Shown here piece by piece: positions 7,930-15,930 of a DNA stretch of 64,000 bases. Positions within the stretch are counted from its first letter, which is position 1, and each line of letters begins with the position of its first letter. Source of the stretch: Brevibacterium sp. 239c (GTDB lineage: Bacteria > Actinomycetota > Actinomycetes > Actinomycetales > Brevibacteriaceae). The position numbers were made by a program, and so were the translations under genes. Where the stretch lies: the NCBI RefSeq assembly GCF_900169365.1, contig NZ_FXZH01000004.1, forward strand, positions 62,001 to 126,000, in the 5' to 3' direction. The notes beneath the pieces were generated by a model. That model searched no databases. It saw only the letters and a program-made list of their open reading frames with translations, and was not told the DNA's origin.

Positions 7930-8964
7930 ATGACACACCGAGCCTCTGCCGAATCGAGATCTTCGCCTCCTGATTCTCCATTCCCCACGGTTGCAGACAC
8001 GGACATCGCCCGTGTTCGCGAGACGATTATCACGTGGTTCGAGTCTGCCGCTCGGCCCCTTCCTTGGCGAGACGCAGACACCAGTGCGTGGGCCATCCTC
8101 GTCAGCGAGATCATGTCCCAGCAGACTCCCGTCGCCCGAGTTGAGCCCCGCTGGCGAGAATGGATGCAGAAGTGGCCCACCCCCACCGACCTGGCGCAGG
8201 CCCCCACCGCGGAGGTGCTTCAGCGTTGGGACCGACTCGGCTACCCGCGCAGAGCCCTGCGTCTGCAGGAGGCCGCGCGGGTGATCGCCGAGGAGCTCGA
8301 TGGGCAGGTGCCACAGACCGCCGAGGAGCTCGAACGACTCCCTGGCATCGGTTCGTATACTGCAGCAGCGGTGGCCTCCTTCGCCCACGGTGAGCGCACC
8401 ACCGTGCTCGACACCAATGTGCGTCGTGTTCTCATTCGCCTCTTCGCAGGCCGAGATCGGCCCTCAGCTTCACCGGGCCGTGCAGAGACGCAGTGGGCCA
8501 GCCGATTCGTGCCCGAAACGGTCCACGTGAAGTGGAACGCGGGGGTCATGGAATTCGGGGCGCTGGTGTGCACTGCCAAAAATCCCCAATGCCAGGCCTG
8601 CCCGCTCAATGACATCTGTGCCTGGCTGAAGGCGGGTAGACCCGCCTCGGCGAATAAACCGAAGACGCAGAAGTGGGCGGGTACGGACCGTCAGTTGCGC
8701 GGCGCCGTCATGGACGTCCTCAAGTCCGCGCACACCGAGGCCGGCGCCGACTTCAACGATTCTGTGGCCATCGACCTTTTCACGGCGCCAACGACGACCA
8801 TCGATCCGGATCTGTTCGACACGATCGGGCTCAAGACATCAGCATCTCTGCAGACAATGCGCGACCTCACTGCTGATTCAGAGCGGATCAAACGCATCAT
8901 CAACGCGCTCGTCGTCGATGGACTCGCTGCCCAGCACCAGGAGCGCCTCAGCCTCCCCCAGTGA
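7918..8964 (+). CDS. mutY: A/G-specific adenine DNA glycosylase
   Basis: A 348-residue base-excision repair enzyme that removes A mispaired with 8-oxoG. It contains the helix-hairpin-helix LPGIGSYTAAAVASFA, the catalytic Asp in VLDTNVRRVL, and a [4Fe-4S] loop with spacing C-x6-C-x2-C-x5-C (CTAKNPQCQACPLNDIC). The C-terminus lacks an obvious NUDIX 8-oxoG recognition domain, as in other actinobacterial MutY. Start ATG 7918 is chosen; the frame stays open far upstream through the antisense of the divergent gene, which is a shadow. It converges on the acetyltransferase gene with 21 bp between stops. Confidence 0.92.
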   Translation: MSIQMTHRASAESRSSPPDSPFPTVADTDIARVRETIITWFESAARPLPWRDADTSAWAILVSEIMSQQTPVARVEPRWREWMQKWPTPTDLAQAPTAEVLQRWDRLGYPRRALRLQEAARVIAEELDGQVPQTAEELERLPGIGSYTAAAVASFAHGERTTVLDTNVRRVLIRLFAGRDRPSASPGRAETQWASRFVPETVHVKWNAGVMEFGALVCTAKNPQCQACPLNDICAWLKAGRPASANKPKTQKWAGTDRQLRGAVMDVLKSAHTEAGADFNDSVAIDLFTAPTTTIDPDLFDTIGLKTSASLQTMRDLTADSERIKRIINALVVDGLAAQHQERLSLPQ

Positions 8965-8985
8965 TGTCGCTGCCCATAGGGGACC

Positions 8986-9588
8986 TCAGAGGAATTTGAT
9001 CAGGCGGGCGTTGCCCAGCGTATTGGGTTTGACGCGGGCCAGGTCCAGAAACTCGGCAACGCCTTCGTCGGCGGAGTGCAGAAGCTCGATGTAGACCTCT
9101 GGCGAGACGGGAATGCCCTTGATCGGTTCGAATCCGAGCGAACCGAAGAATCCGGTTTCGAAGGTCAGGCAGAAGACGCGGTCGACGCCGATTGCCACTG
9201 CATCTGCCAGGAGCTGTCGGATGAGGGCCTTGCCCACCCTACGCCCCCGATAGTCTGGTGAGGTGGCCACCGTGCGTGCCTCGGCCAGGTCAGTCCAGAT
9301 GATGTGCAATGCCGCGCAACCAGCCAGAATTTCAGTCCCGTCTGGCTGAGGGTCCACCACCAGCCAGAATTCCTGCAGGGTCTCGAAATAGGTGACGGTG
9401 TCCTTGGCCAGCAGAATGCGCTGTTCTGCCAGCGGCGCGACCAGCGCCTCAATCCCCTTGACGTCGCTCGTCCGCGCCCGGCGCAGATAGAGACCGCCGG
9501 GCAGGGAATGGTTGAAATGGTGGTCTGAGGAGACCTGCTGATGGTCGAAGTCGACTGGCGCTGAGCTCATACCTTCATTCAACACCAT
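8986..9588 (-). CDS. GNAT N-acetyltransferase, short ArgA (N-acetylglutamate synthase) type
   Basis: This protein of about 200 residues is a single GNAT domain with the acetyl-CoA loop V-A-T-S-P-D-Y-R-G-R-R-V-G-K-A-L and the characteristic VFCLTFETGFFGSLGFEPI segment. It resembles the short actinobacterial N-acetylglutamate synthase (M. tuberculosis Rv2747), which acetylates glutamate or glutamine to begin arginine synthesis. GTG/ATG starts at 9588 or 9570 are both possible; the AAGG before 9570 is too close to be ideal. No other arginine gene is nearby, so the role rests on family resemblance. Confidence 0.75.
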   Translation of the reverse strand: MVLNEGMSSAPVDFDHQQVSSDHHFNHSLPGGLYLRRARTSDVKGIEALVAPLAEQRILLAKDTVTYFETLQEFWLVVDPQPDGTEILAGCAALHIIWTDLAEARTVATSPDYRGRRVGKALIRQLLADAVAIGVDRVFCLTFETGFFGSLGFEPIKGIPVSPEVYIELLHSADEGVAEFLDLARVKPNTLGNARLIKFL

Positions 9589-9602
9589 CGGCGCCGGGCA
9601 TG

Positions 9603-9641
9603 AAAAAGCCCGGGGACGCAGCCTGTGCTGTGTCCCCGGGC
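9603..9641 (-). terminator. Intrinsic terminator of clpC
   Basis: On the minus strand a 10-bp perfect stem GCCCGGGGAC/GTCCCCGGGC (9632-9641 and 9608-9617) with a 14-nt loop is followed directly by TTTTT (9607-9603). It starts 24 bp after the clpC stop codon. Confidence 0.88.
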
Positions 9642-9664
9642 CATTTCAGCGCACTAGGAGGAGA

Positions 9665-12217
9665 TCAGGAAGTGGAACTTCCCGATCCGCTGCCACCGGA
9701 CGAACCGGCGCCGGCGAGCTCTCCACCGGAACCGGAATCATCCGGACCGCTGACAGCAATGCTCTCAGTCTCCACGCCTTCAAACGTGAATTCCGCTTCC
9801 TTGCCTTCTCCCTTGACGTCGACCTTGATGGTCTGACCGCTGCCGATCTCCTTGAACAGGATCTTCTCGGACAGGTGGTCTTCGATCTCGAGCTGGATCG
9901 TCCGACGCAGCGGACGAGCACCCAAGACCGGATCGTAGCCACGGTCGGCCAGCAGGCTCTTGGCCGCTTCGCTGACCTCGACCTTCATTCCCTGATCGGC
10001 CAGACGGGCGTCCAGACGAGCCAGGAACTGATCGACGATCTGCAGAATCTCTTCCTTGTTCAGCTGCGGGAAGACAATCGTGTCATCGACGCGGTTGAGG
10101 AACTCAGGCCGGAAGTGCTGCTTGAGCTCTTCGTTGACCTTCTGCTTCATGCGCTCGTAGTTGTTGTTCGTACTGCCCTCAACCTGGAAGCCCAGCTGCA
10201 GACCACTCGAGATGTCTCGCGTACCCAGGTTGGTGGTCATGATGATGATGGTGTTCTTGAAGTCCACCTCACGACCCTGCGAATCGGTCAGACGGCCGTC
10301 CTCGAGGATCTGCAACAGCGAGTTGAAGATATCCGAGTGAGCCTTCTCGACCTCGTCGAAGAGGACCACCGAGAACGGTTTGCGACGGACCTTCTCCGTC
10401 AGCTGACCGCCCTCTTCGTAGCCCACATAGCCTGGAGGCGAACCGAAGAGTCGGGACACAGTGTGCTTCTCCGAGTACTCCGACATGTCCAGGCTGATGA
10501 GGGAATCCTCATCACCGAACAGGAACTCCGAGAGAGCCTTCGCCAACTCGGTCTTGCCGACGCCCGTGGGGCCAGCGAAGATGAACGAACCGGACGGACG
10601 CTTCGGGTCCTTCAGACCTGCACGTGTGCGGCGGATGGCACGGGAGATCGACTTGACTGCGTCGTCCTGCCCGATGATCCGCTTGTGCAGTTCGTCTTCC
10701 ATCCGCAGCAGACGCGAGGATTCTTCCTCGGTGAGCTTGAAGATAGGAATACCGGTCGCTGCTGCCAGAACCTCGGCAATCAGATCAGCGTCTACGACGG
10801 CAGACGTGTCCTTGCCGCTCTTGCGCCAGGCTTCGGTCTGCTCGTCCTTGTCCTGTTGCAGCTTCATCTCGGAGTCACGCTCAGATGCTGCCAGCTCAAA
10901 GTCCTGAGCGTCGATGGCGGCTTCCTTGCGATGACGAGCCTCGAGGATCTTCTCCTCCAGGTCGCGGATCTCCTGCGGCACCGACAGACGCGAGATGCGC
11001 AGCTTGGCACCTGCTTCGTCGATGAGGTCGATCGCCTTGTCCGGCAGGTACCTGTCGTTGACATAGCGGTCGGACATGTTCACGGCGGCAGAGAGTGCGC
11101 CTTCCGTGATCGTGACCTTGTGGTGCGCTTCGTACTTATCGCGCAGTCCCTTGAGGATCTCGATCGAATGGGCCAGCGACGGTTCGGGAACCTGAATCGG
11201 CTGGAACCGACGTTCGAGGGCAGCATCCTTCTCGATGTGCTTGCGGTACTCATCAAGAGTCGTCGCACCGATCGTCTGCAGTTCGCCTCGGGCCAGCATG
11301 GGCTTGAGGATCGAAGCCGCATCGATGGCGCCTTCGGCGGCACCCGCACCCACCAGGGTGTGGATCTCATCGATGAAGAGGATGATGTCCCCGCGTGTGC
11401 GGATCTCCTTGAGGACCTTCTTCAGGCGTTCCTCAAAGTCACCGCGGTAGCGAGAGCCGGCCACCAGTGAACCGAGGTCCAAGGTGTAGAGCTGCTTGCC
11501 TTCGAGGATCTCCGGGACCTCTCCGTTGACGATGGCCAACGCAAGTCCTTCGACCACTGCGGTCTTGCCGACACCGGGTTCACCGATGAGGACAGGGTTG
11601 TTCTTGGTTCGGCGAGACAGGATCTGCATCACGCGCTGCATCTGCTCGTGCCGGCCGATGACCGGATCGAGATTGCCTTCGCGTGCAGCTGCCGTCAGGT
11701 TCGTTCCGAACTGGTCGAGGACCAGCGAACCGGAGGGGGTGCCCTCTTCGCGTCCGCCTGCGGAGACTGGATCCTTGCCCTGGTAGCCCGACAGAAGCTT
11801 GATGACTTCCTGACGGACGCGTCCCAGGTCGGCGCCCAGTTTGACGAGCACCTGTGCGGCGACGCCCTCACCCTCACGGATCAGACCGAGCAGGATGTGC
11901 TCGGTTCCGATGTAGCTGTGTCCCAGCTGCAGAGCCTCACGGAGGCTGAGCTCAAGGACCTTCTTCGCCCGCGGAGTGAACGGGATGTGCCCGCTCGGTG
12001 CCTGCTGTCCCTGTCCGATGATCTCTTGGACTTGGTCGCGCACCTGCTCGAGGGAGATATCCATTCCCTCGAGTGCCTTGGCTGCCAGGCCTTCACCCTC
12101 GTGGATCAGGCCAAGCAGGATGTGCTCGGTTCCGATGTAGTTATGTTTGAGTAGTTTTGCTTCTTCCTGGGCAAGCACTACCACTCGGCGTGCTCGGTCA
12201 GTGAACCGCTCGAACAT
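9665..12217 (-). CDS. clpC: ATP-dependent Clp protease ATP-binding subunit ClpC
   Basis: An 850-residue class I Clp/Hsp100 unfoldase that feeds ClpP. In order: double Clp-N repeat (residues 1-145, both with [11 protein letters not shown]), D1 AAA+ with Walker [10 protein letters not shown] and Walker [11 protein letters not shown], a UVR-type middle segment ([19 protein letters not shown]), D2 AAA+ with [10 protein letters not shown], and the D2-small domain. It ends in a Gly/Ser-rich tail. ATG 12217 (MFERF) is chosen over GTG 12223 because GAGGAGG lies 6 nt upstream and MFERF is the family N-terminus. It is monocistronic: an inverted-repeat-rich region lies upstream and a terminator downstream. 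Confidence 0.97.
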   Translation of the reverse strand: MFERFTDRARRVVVLAQEEAKLLKHNYIGTEHILLGLIHEGEGLAAKALEGMDISLEQVRDQVQEIIGQGQQAPSGHIPFTPRAKKVLELSLREALQLGHSYIGTEHILLGLIREGEGVAAQVLVKLGADLGRVRQEVIKLLSGYQGKDPVSAGGREEGTPSGSLVLDQFGTNLTAAAREGNLDPVIGRHEQMQRVMQILSRRTKNNPVLIGEPGVGKTAVVEGLALAIVNGEVPEILEGKQLYTLDLGSLVAGSRYRGDFEERLKKVLKEIRTRGDIILFIDEIHTLVGAGAAEGAIDAASILKPMLARGELQTIGATTLDEYRKHIEKDAALERRFQPIQVPEPSLAHSIEILKGLRDKYEAHHKVTITEGALSAAVNMSDRYVNDRYLPDKAIDLIDEAGAKLRISRLSVPQEIRDLEEKILEARHRKEAAIDAQDFELAASERDSEMKLQQDKDEQTEAWRKSGKDTSAVVDADLIAEVLAAATGIPIFKLTEEESSRLLRMEDELHKRIIGQDDAVKSISRAIRRTRAGLKDPKRPSGSFIFAGPTGVGKTELAKALSEFLFGDEDSLISLDMSEYSEKHTVSRLFGSPPGYVGYEEGGQLTEKVRRKPFSVVLFDEVEKAHSDIFNSLLQILEDGRLTDSQGREVDFKNTIIIMTTNLGTRDISSGLQLGFQVEGSTNNNYERMKQKVNEELKQHFRPEFLNRVDDTIVFPQLNKEEILQIVDQFLARLDARLADQGMKVEVSEAAKSLLADRGYDPVLGARPLRRTIQLEIEDHLSEKILFKEIGSGQTIKVDVKGEGKEAEFTFEGVETESIAVSGPDDSGSGGELAGAGSSGGSGSGSSTS

Positions 12218-12282
12218 ATTCACCCTCCTCGGTCTTGTTATTCTTTAGAGCCTAACGACCATTGGCCACGATCTATTGCACG

Positions 12283-12362
12283 TTTCGCCATCAGCCGAAC
12301 CCGTTTGGCTGTGGGCGAAATTCGGTGTTCGCCCCTTCTGCATCCTCCCGCAGCGAACACCG
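12283..12362 (-). promoter_or_regulatory. Clustered inverted repeats upstream of clpC, ClgR-like half-sites
   Basis: Several TTCGC/GCGAA half-sites occur in 80 bp: TTTCGCC (12283-12289), GGGCGAA (12313-12319) paired with TTCGCCC (12328-12334), and a perfect 10-bp inverted repeat CGGTGTTCGC (12323-12332) / GCGAACACCG (12353-12362) with a 20-nt spacer. ClgR, the actinobacterial activator of clpC and clpP, recognises GTTCGC/GCG-type half-sites, so this is a candidate ClgR control region. The repeats are seen; the regulator is inferred. Confidence 0.5.
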
Positions 12363-12731
12363 CAGTCCGTTACCTGCGCCGCCCACCCTCAGACGAGCGT
12401 CAGTTCCCTTACGAAAGACACCATCATGGTCTCCGCGCTCATTGCGCTAATGCCACGTCGATCTGGTAATGCCGCGTCGCTGAGATGAATCGGTTCGACA
12501 CTGCTCGGCTGGGCGTTCAACGGGATGTCGAGATATCCCATGGATCACCGTCAACTGGAATTGAGTAAACGGTCATATCTCGCTGTCTGCGATCAGGTGA
12601 GAATTGAGCTGATGTCACACTTCGTATTCGACATCGCCGCTCGGAATTCGGTGAGTAGAACGTCTTTCGCAGGGAGCCTATTCCAGCACAGGTTCCGGAT
12701 CTCTTCCTGGCGAAACTCTTTACCGGGAACA

Positions 12732-12766
12732 CTGAAGGGCCAACGGTTGAACCGTTGGCCCTTCAG
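12732..12766 (-). terminator. Hairpin downstream of lsr2
   Basis: A 15-bp perfect stem CTGAAGGGCCAACGG / CCGTTGGCCCTTCAG (12732-12746 and 12752-12766) with a TTGAA loop lies about 79 bp after the lsr2 stop. No long T-tract follows on either strand, so termination may be inefficient or factor-dependent. Confidence 0.6.
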
Positions 12767-12844
12767 GAAACAATTATGGAATCGACTGCAATCAACCGAT
12801 TCCCTATACCGCTCAGTTATCGACTGTGGTTGATTCCAGTGAAA

Positions 12845-13183
12845 TCAGCTGTCTGCGGCTTCGTATGCCTGAACGATCTCAAGCGGGATCCGCCCGCGAT
12901 CGCCCAGCTGGTAGCCGTTTGCCTGTGCCCATTCGCGGATCTTGGCTGTGTCGCGCTTCGGACCGGCAGTCGAACCTGATCCTGCACGACGTCCACGACC
13001 ACCCGGATTGGCTACCCGACGAGCCTTGGCGATGAACGGGGCGAATGTTTCACGGAGCTTTTCGGCATTCTCTGTCGACAGTTCAAGTTCGTAGGTACCT
13101 TGGTCGAGGCTGAAGCGAACAGTCTCTGACGCCTCCGAGCCATCGAAATCATCCGTGAGAACGAGTCGCATCTCCCTTGCCAT
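12845..13183 (-). CDS. lsr2: Lsr2 nucleoid-associated protein
   Basis: A 112-residue H-NS-like xenogeneic silencer that bridges AT-rich DNA. The N-terminal dimerisation domain (REMRLVLTDDFDGSEASETVRFSLDG-type, residues 3-60) precedes a basic linker and a C-terminal DNA-binding domain with the AT-hook-like DRGRIPLEIVQAYEAA, where Arg-Gly-Arg inserts into the minor groove. ATG 13183 gives the usual MA-x-x-x-R-L-x-L-x-D-D start; AAGAG precedes it. Its first 35 bp overlap the end of the upstream small membrane gene, so it is probably translationally coupled to the lysS unit. Confidence 0.93.
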   Translation of the reverse strand: MAREMRLVLTDDFDGSEASETVRFSLDQGTYELELSTENAEKLRETFAPFIAKARRVANPGGRGRRAGSGSTAGPKRDTAKIREWAQANGYQLGDRGRIPLEIVQAYEAADS

Positions 13184-13394
13184 GTTCACTCTTTTCATAA
13201 TCAGAAGTATTTGCCGCAGTCATCTTAACATCTGATTCATGATTATCGCCTAATTCGCTAATCTCTTGCTCTGCATAGAATTTATCGATCTGTTCACGTT
13301 CAGTCCGATCTGCTCGCAAGATATTCCTCATCACGTACCAGAACAGCAAAGCGACGCAGATCGACGGCAATAGAGCCTTCATCAGATCCATCAT
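13149..13394 (-). CDS. Small membrane protein between lysS and lsr2
   Basis: This 81-residue protein has one N-terminal membrane helix (ALLPSICVALLFWYVMRNIL) followed by a charged cytoplasmic tail beginning RADRTEREQIDKFYAEQE. A similar short protein with an ADRxER motif after the helix is often found in this position in actinobacteria. The double ATG at 13394/13391 follows AGGAAGG; the start is 5 nt past the lysS stop, and the 3' end overlaps lsr2 by 35 bp. Function is unknown; its fixed position between lysS and lsr2 is the main clue. Confidence 0.78.
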   Translation of the reverse strand: MMDLMKALLPSICVALLFWYVMRNILRADRTEREQIDKFYAEQEISELGDNHESDVKMTAANTSDYEKSEHGKGDATRSHG

Positions 13395-13398
13395 GTGC

Positions 13399-14958
13399 TC
13401 AACCTTCCTCAGGCATTTCCGAATTGCCAGTGGCAATTGGCTTCGTGAATGGGAAGAGAATCGTTTCTCGAATTCCTAGGCCGGTCAAAGCCATGAGCAG
13501 GCGATCAAGCCCCATTCCCATGCCGCCCGTCGGCGGCATTCCGTGTTCCATCGCGGTGAGGAATTCTTCGTCAAGCCCCATCGCTTCATCATCGCCCTTG
13601 GCCGCGTCAGCTGCCTGCGACTCGAAGCGTTCACGCTGGACAACTGGATCGACGAGCTCGGAATAGCCAGTGGCCAATTCGAAACCGCGAACATAGAGGT
13701 CCCACTTCTCTACAACACCCTTCTTGGTGCGGTGTTCACGGACCAAGGGTGAAGTGTCGACGGGGAAATCGGTGACGAAGGTCGGAACCCACAGCTTGTC
13801 TTGGTAGAAGTGCTCCCACAGCTCCTCGACGTATTTGCCGTGCGAGCGGAATACTCCACCCAGGTCGACGTCGTTGTCTGCAGCGATCTTGTCGAGAACA
13901 TCGAGCCCGGTCTCCGGGGTTACTTCGACTCCGGATTCCTCGGTCAAGGTCTCATACATGCTGACGACGGGCCAGTCGCCGCCGAAGTCGTAGTCCTCGC
14001 CGTCTTCGAGTGTGACAACGAGAGATCCGGTGGCCTCCTGGGCCGCATTCTGGACCAGCGTCTTCGTCAGGTCAGCAATTGAGTGATAGTCGCCGTAGGA
14101 CTGGTAGGCCTCGAGCATCGCGAACTCCGGCGAGTGGGTGGAGTCGGCACCCTCATTGCGGAAGTTGCGGTTGATCTCGAAGACATTCTCGATACCGCCG
14201 ACGATCGCCCGCTTGAGGAAGAGCTCTGGCGCGATGCGCAGGAACATGTCGATGTCGTAGGCGTTCATATGTGTTTTGAACGGACGGGCCGAGGCACCAC
14301 CGTGCATGAACTGGAGCATCGGAGTCTCGATCTCGACGAACTCCTGCCCTGCGAACGTGCGTCGCAGGGACGACATGACCTCTGCTCGAGTCAGCATGGT
14401 CTTCCGCGCTTCTTCGCGGGTGATCAGGTCGAGATAGCGCTGGCGCACCCGAGTATCCTCGGCCAGCTCGGTATGCAGGCCTGGCAGCGGGCGCAGTGCC
14501 TTGCTGGCCATCGACCAGGAATCGGCGAGCACGGAGAGCTCTCCGCGTTTGGATTTGATGACCTTGCCGTGGACGAACAGGAAGTCTCCCAGATCGACAT
14601 CGGTCTTGAACTCACCGAGTCGCTCCTCCCCCACTTCACGCAGGGACAGCATGCCTTGGAGTCGTGTTCCGTCTCCCGACTGCAGGGTCACGAAGCAGAG
14701 CTTGCCGGTGGTGCGCACGAAAACGACACGACCGACGACGCCGACGATGTCCTCGGTCTCGTCACCGGCCTCCAATCCGTCATGCGCGGCATGAACTTCT
14801 GCGAGGGTGTGCGTGCGCGGGACTCCGACCGGATAGGCATCGGTATCGGAGTCCAAGAGCCGCTGGCGCTTTTCCTTTCGAATCCTGATCTGTTCGGGAT
14901 CAAGATGCTCGGGTGAAAGGTCTGCGTTTTCGGGCGTGTTCGACTCGGTATCTGCCAT
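13399..14958 (-). CDS. lysS: Lysyl-tRNA synthetase, class II
   Basis: A 519-residue enzyme charging tRNA-Lys. It has an N-terminal OB-fold anticodon-binding domain ([20 protein letters not shown]...), then the class II core with motif 2 ([20 protein letters not shown]) and motif 3 ([26 protein letters not shown]). ATG 14958 is chosen over upstream in-frame codons because a TAGCCT -10 box ends 7 nt before it, suggesting a leaderless transcript. It leads the lysS-membrane protein-lsr2 unit. It differs from the decayed LysX at 31.3-32.8 kb, which carried a second LysU domain. Confidence 0.96.
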   Translation of the reverse strand: MADTESNTPENADLSPEHLDPEQIRIRKEKRQRLLDSDTDAYPVGVPRTHTLAEVHAAHDGLEAGDETEDIVGVVGRVVFVRTTGKLCFVTLQSGDGTRLQGMLSLREVGEERLGEFKTDVDLGDFLFVHGKVIKSKRGELSVLADSWSMASKALRPLPGLHTELAEDTRVRQRYLDLITREEARKTMLTRAEVMSSLRRTFAGQEFVEIETPMLQFMHGGASARPFKTHMNAYDIDMFLRIAPELFLKRAIVGGIENVFEINRNFRNEGADSTHSPEFAMLEAYQSYGDYHSIADLTKTLVQNAAQEATGSLVVTLEDGEDYDFGGDWPVVSMYETLTEESGVEVTPETGLDVLDKIAADNDVDLGGVFRSHGKYVEELWEHFYQDKLWVPTFVTDFPVDTSPLVREHRTKKGVVEKWDLYVRGFELATGYSELVDPVVQRERFESQAADAAKGDDEAMGLDEEFLTAMEHGMPPTGGMGMGLDRLLMALTGLGIRETILFPFTKPIATGNSEMPEEG

Positions 14959-14965
14959 ACTCTCC

Positions 14966-14971
14966 AGGCTA
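14966..14971 (-). promoter_or_regulatory. Putative -10 box of leaderless lysS transcript
   Basis: TAGCCT on the minus strand ends exactly 7 nt before the lysS ATG, the spacing seen for actinobacterial leaderless mRNAs. No good -35 is visible 17-18 bp further upstream. Confidence 0.5.
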
Positions 14972-15024
14972 CCGTGAGCGCGGCCCCAGGGGGAATTCGG
15001 ACCGGCGATCAATGACACCCGTAG

Positions 15025-15930
15025 TCAATCAAGGCGGGACAAGATCTCCTGTGCCTGCGACTGCGTGATCCGTCCCAGGCTCAGAGCCTTAGCTGTGGTG
15101 GATCTGGCCAGGGCAATGTAGCTGTTGCGTGCTGCGGGGCTGGAGACGTTGAGACTGAACTCACTGAGTGCAGCCAGATGTGCGGAGACCGTGCCCACAT
15201 CTCCGCGGCTGATGGGTCCGGTCAGCGCCTTCGGTCCGTTCTGCAGTGTGTTCGTCACGCTCGCGTCGACGAGGGCGCTGAGTACACGTGAAGGCTCACT
15301 CACACCCGCCTCGGCGAGCATCTCCATGGCTTCGCTGAGGATCGTGATCGAGTGATTCGAGGCGTGGGTGATGGCCGCGTGGTAGAGGGGACGGTCCGCT
15401 TCGGCCACGTCGATCGGTTCGGCACCCAGCTCGACGACGAGTGCCTGGCCCACCGGACGTATCGGTGCCGGCGCGGTGACGGCGACCGTCGACTGCCGCA
15501 GCCGTGGCAGATCGACTGAGGTTCCGGTGAAGGACAGTGATGGATGCAGGGCGATCGGCAGCGCGCCGAGGCTGATCCCGGCCTCGAGGACATCTGTTCC
15601 ATACCGGCCCGAGCAGTGGACGAGGATCTGGCCCGAATGGATTCGTGACACCTTCGCCAAGCCTTTGACGAAGGATTCGATCTCATCGTCGGGGACGGCC
15701 AGAAGCAGAAGCTCCGCACGGTCTGCGACATCGTCCGGGGCCAGCACCGGTACTCCTGGCAGCATCTCCTCGGCCCGCTGCAGGCTCTGCGCCGAGGTGG
15801 CGCTGACACCGATGATGGCGTGACCGGCTTCGCGCCAAGCTGCGCCGATGGTCGCGCCGACCTTTCCACAACCGATGATTCCGATACCCAGGCGAGGTGC
15901 CTCGTCCTGGCTCAATCCTGGGTGGCTCAT
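15025..15930 (-). CDS. Rossmann-like and DUF2520 domain protein
   Basis: This 301-residue protein starts with a dinucleotide-binding Rossmann domain (GIGIIGCGKVGATIGAAW) and ends with a helical DUF2520 domain (LYHAAITHASNHSITILSEAMEML), together resembling ketopantoate-reductase/6-phosphogluconate-dehydrogenase-like enzymes. In many actinobacteria it sits beside panC-panD, suggesting a role near pantothenate synthesis, but no pan gene is present here. The start overlaps the upstream PH-domain gene stop by ATGA, and AAGGAAGG lies 8 nt before it. Activity is unproven. Confidence 0.8.
   Translation of the reverse strand: MSHPGLSQDEAPRLGIGIIGCGKVGATIGAAWREAGHAIIGVSATSAQSLQRAEEMLPGVPVLAPDDVADRAELLLLAVPDDEIESFVKGLAKVSRIHSGQILVHCSGRYGTDVLEAGISLGALPIALHPSLSFTGTSVDLPRLRQSTVAVTAPAPIRPVGQALVVELGAEPIDVAEADRPLYHAAITHASNHSITILSEAMEMLAEAGVSEPSRVLSALVDASVTNTLQNGPKALTGPISRGDVGTVSAHLAALSEFSLNVSSPAARNSYIALARSTTAKALSLGRITQSQAQEILSRLD

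Larger units (their letters stand above)
12218..12844 (-). other. Intergenic region between lsr2 and clpC, 627 bp
   Basis: No convincing gene is present; the short ORFs here lack ribosome-binding sites and family features. It holds, from the clpC side, the clpC ribosome-binding site, a cluster of TTCGCC/GGCGAA half-sites (12283-12362), a weak 8-bp inverted repeat CGAGATAT/ATATCTCG (12529-12536 and 12575-12582) and the lsr2-side hairpin at 12732-12766. Base composition is lower in G+C than the flanks, fitting a regulatory region. Confidence 0.6.

Noticed and set aside
9875..11470. 531-codon open frame on the plus strand
   Set aside because: It is the antisense shadow of clpC with no recognisable family pattern or ribosome-binding site.
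12262..12850. Short ORFs on both strands between clpC and lsr2
   Set aside because: They lack ribosome-binding sites, overlap each other and inverted repeats, and show no protein pattern.
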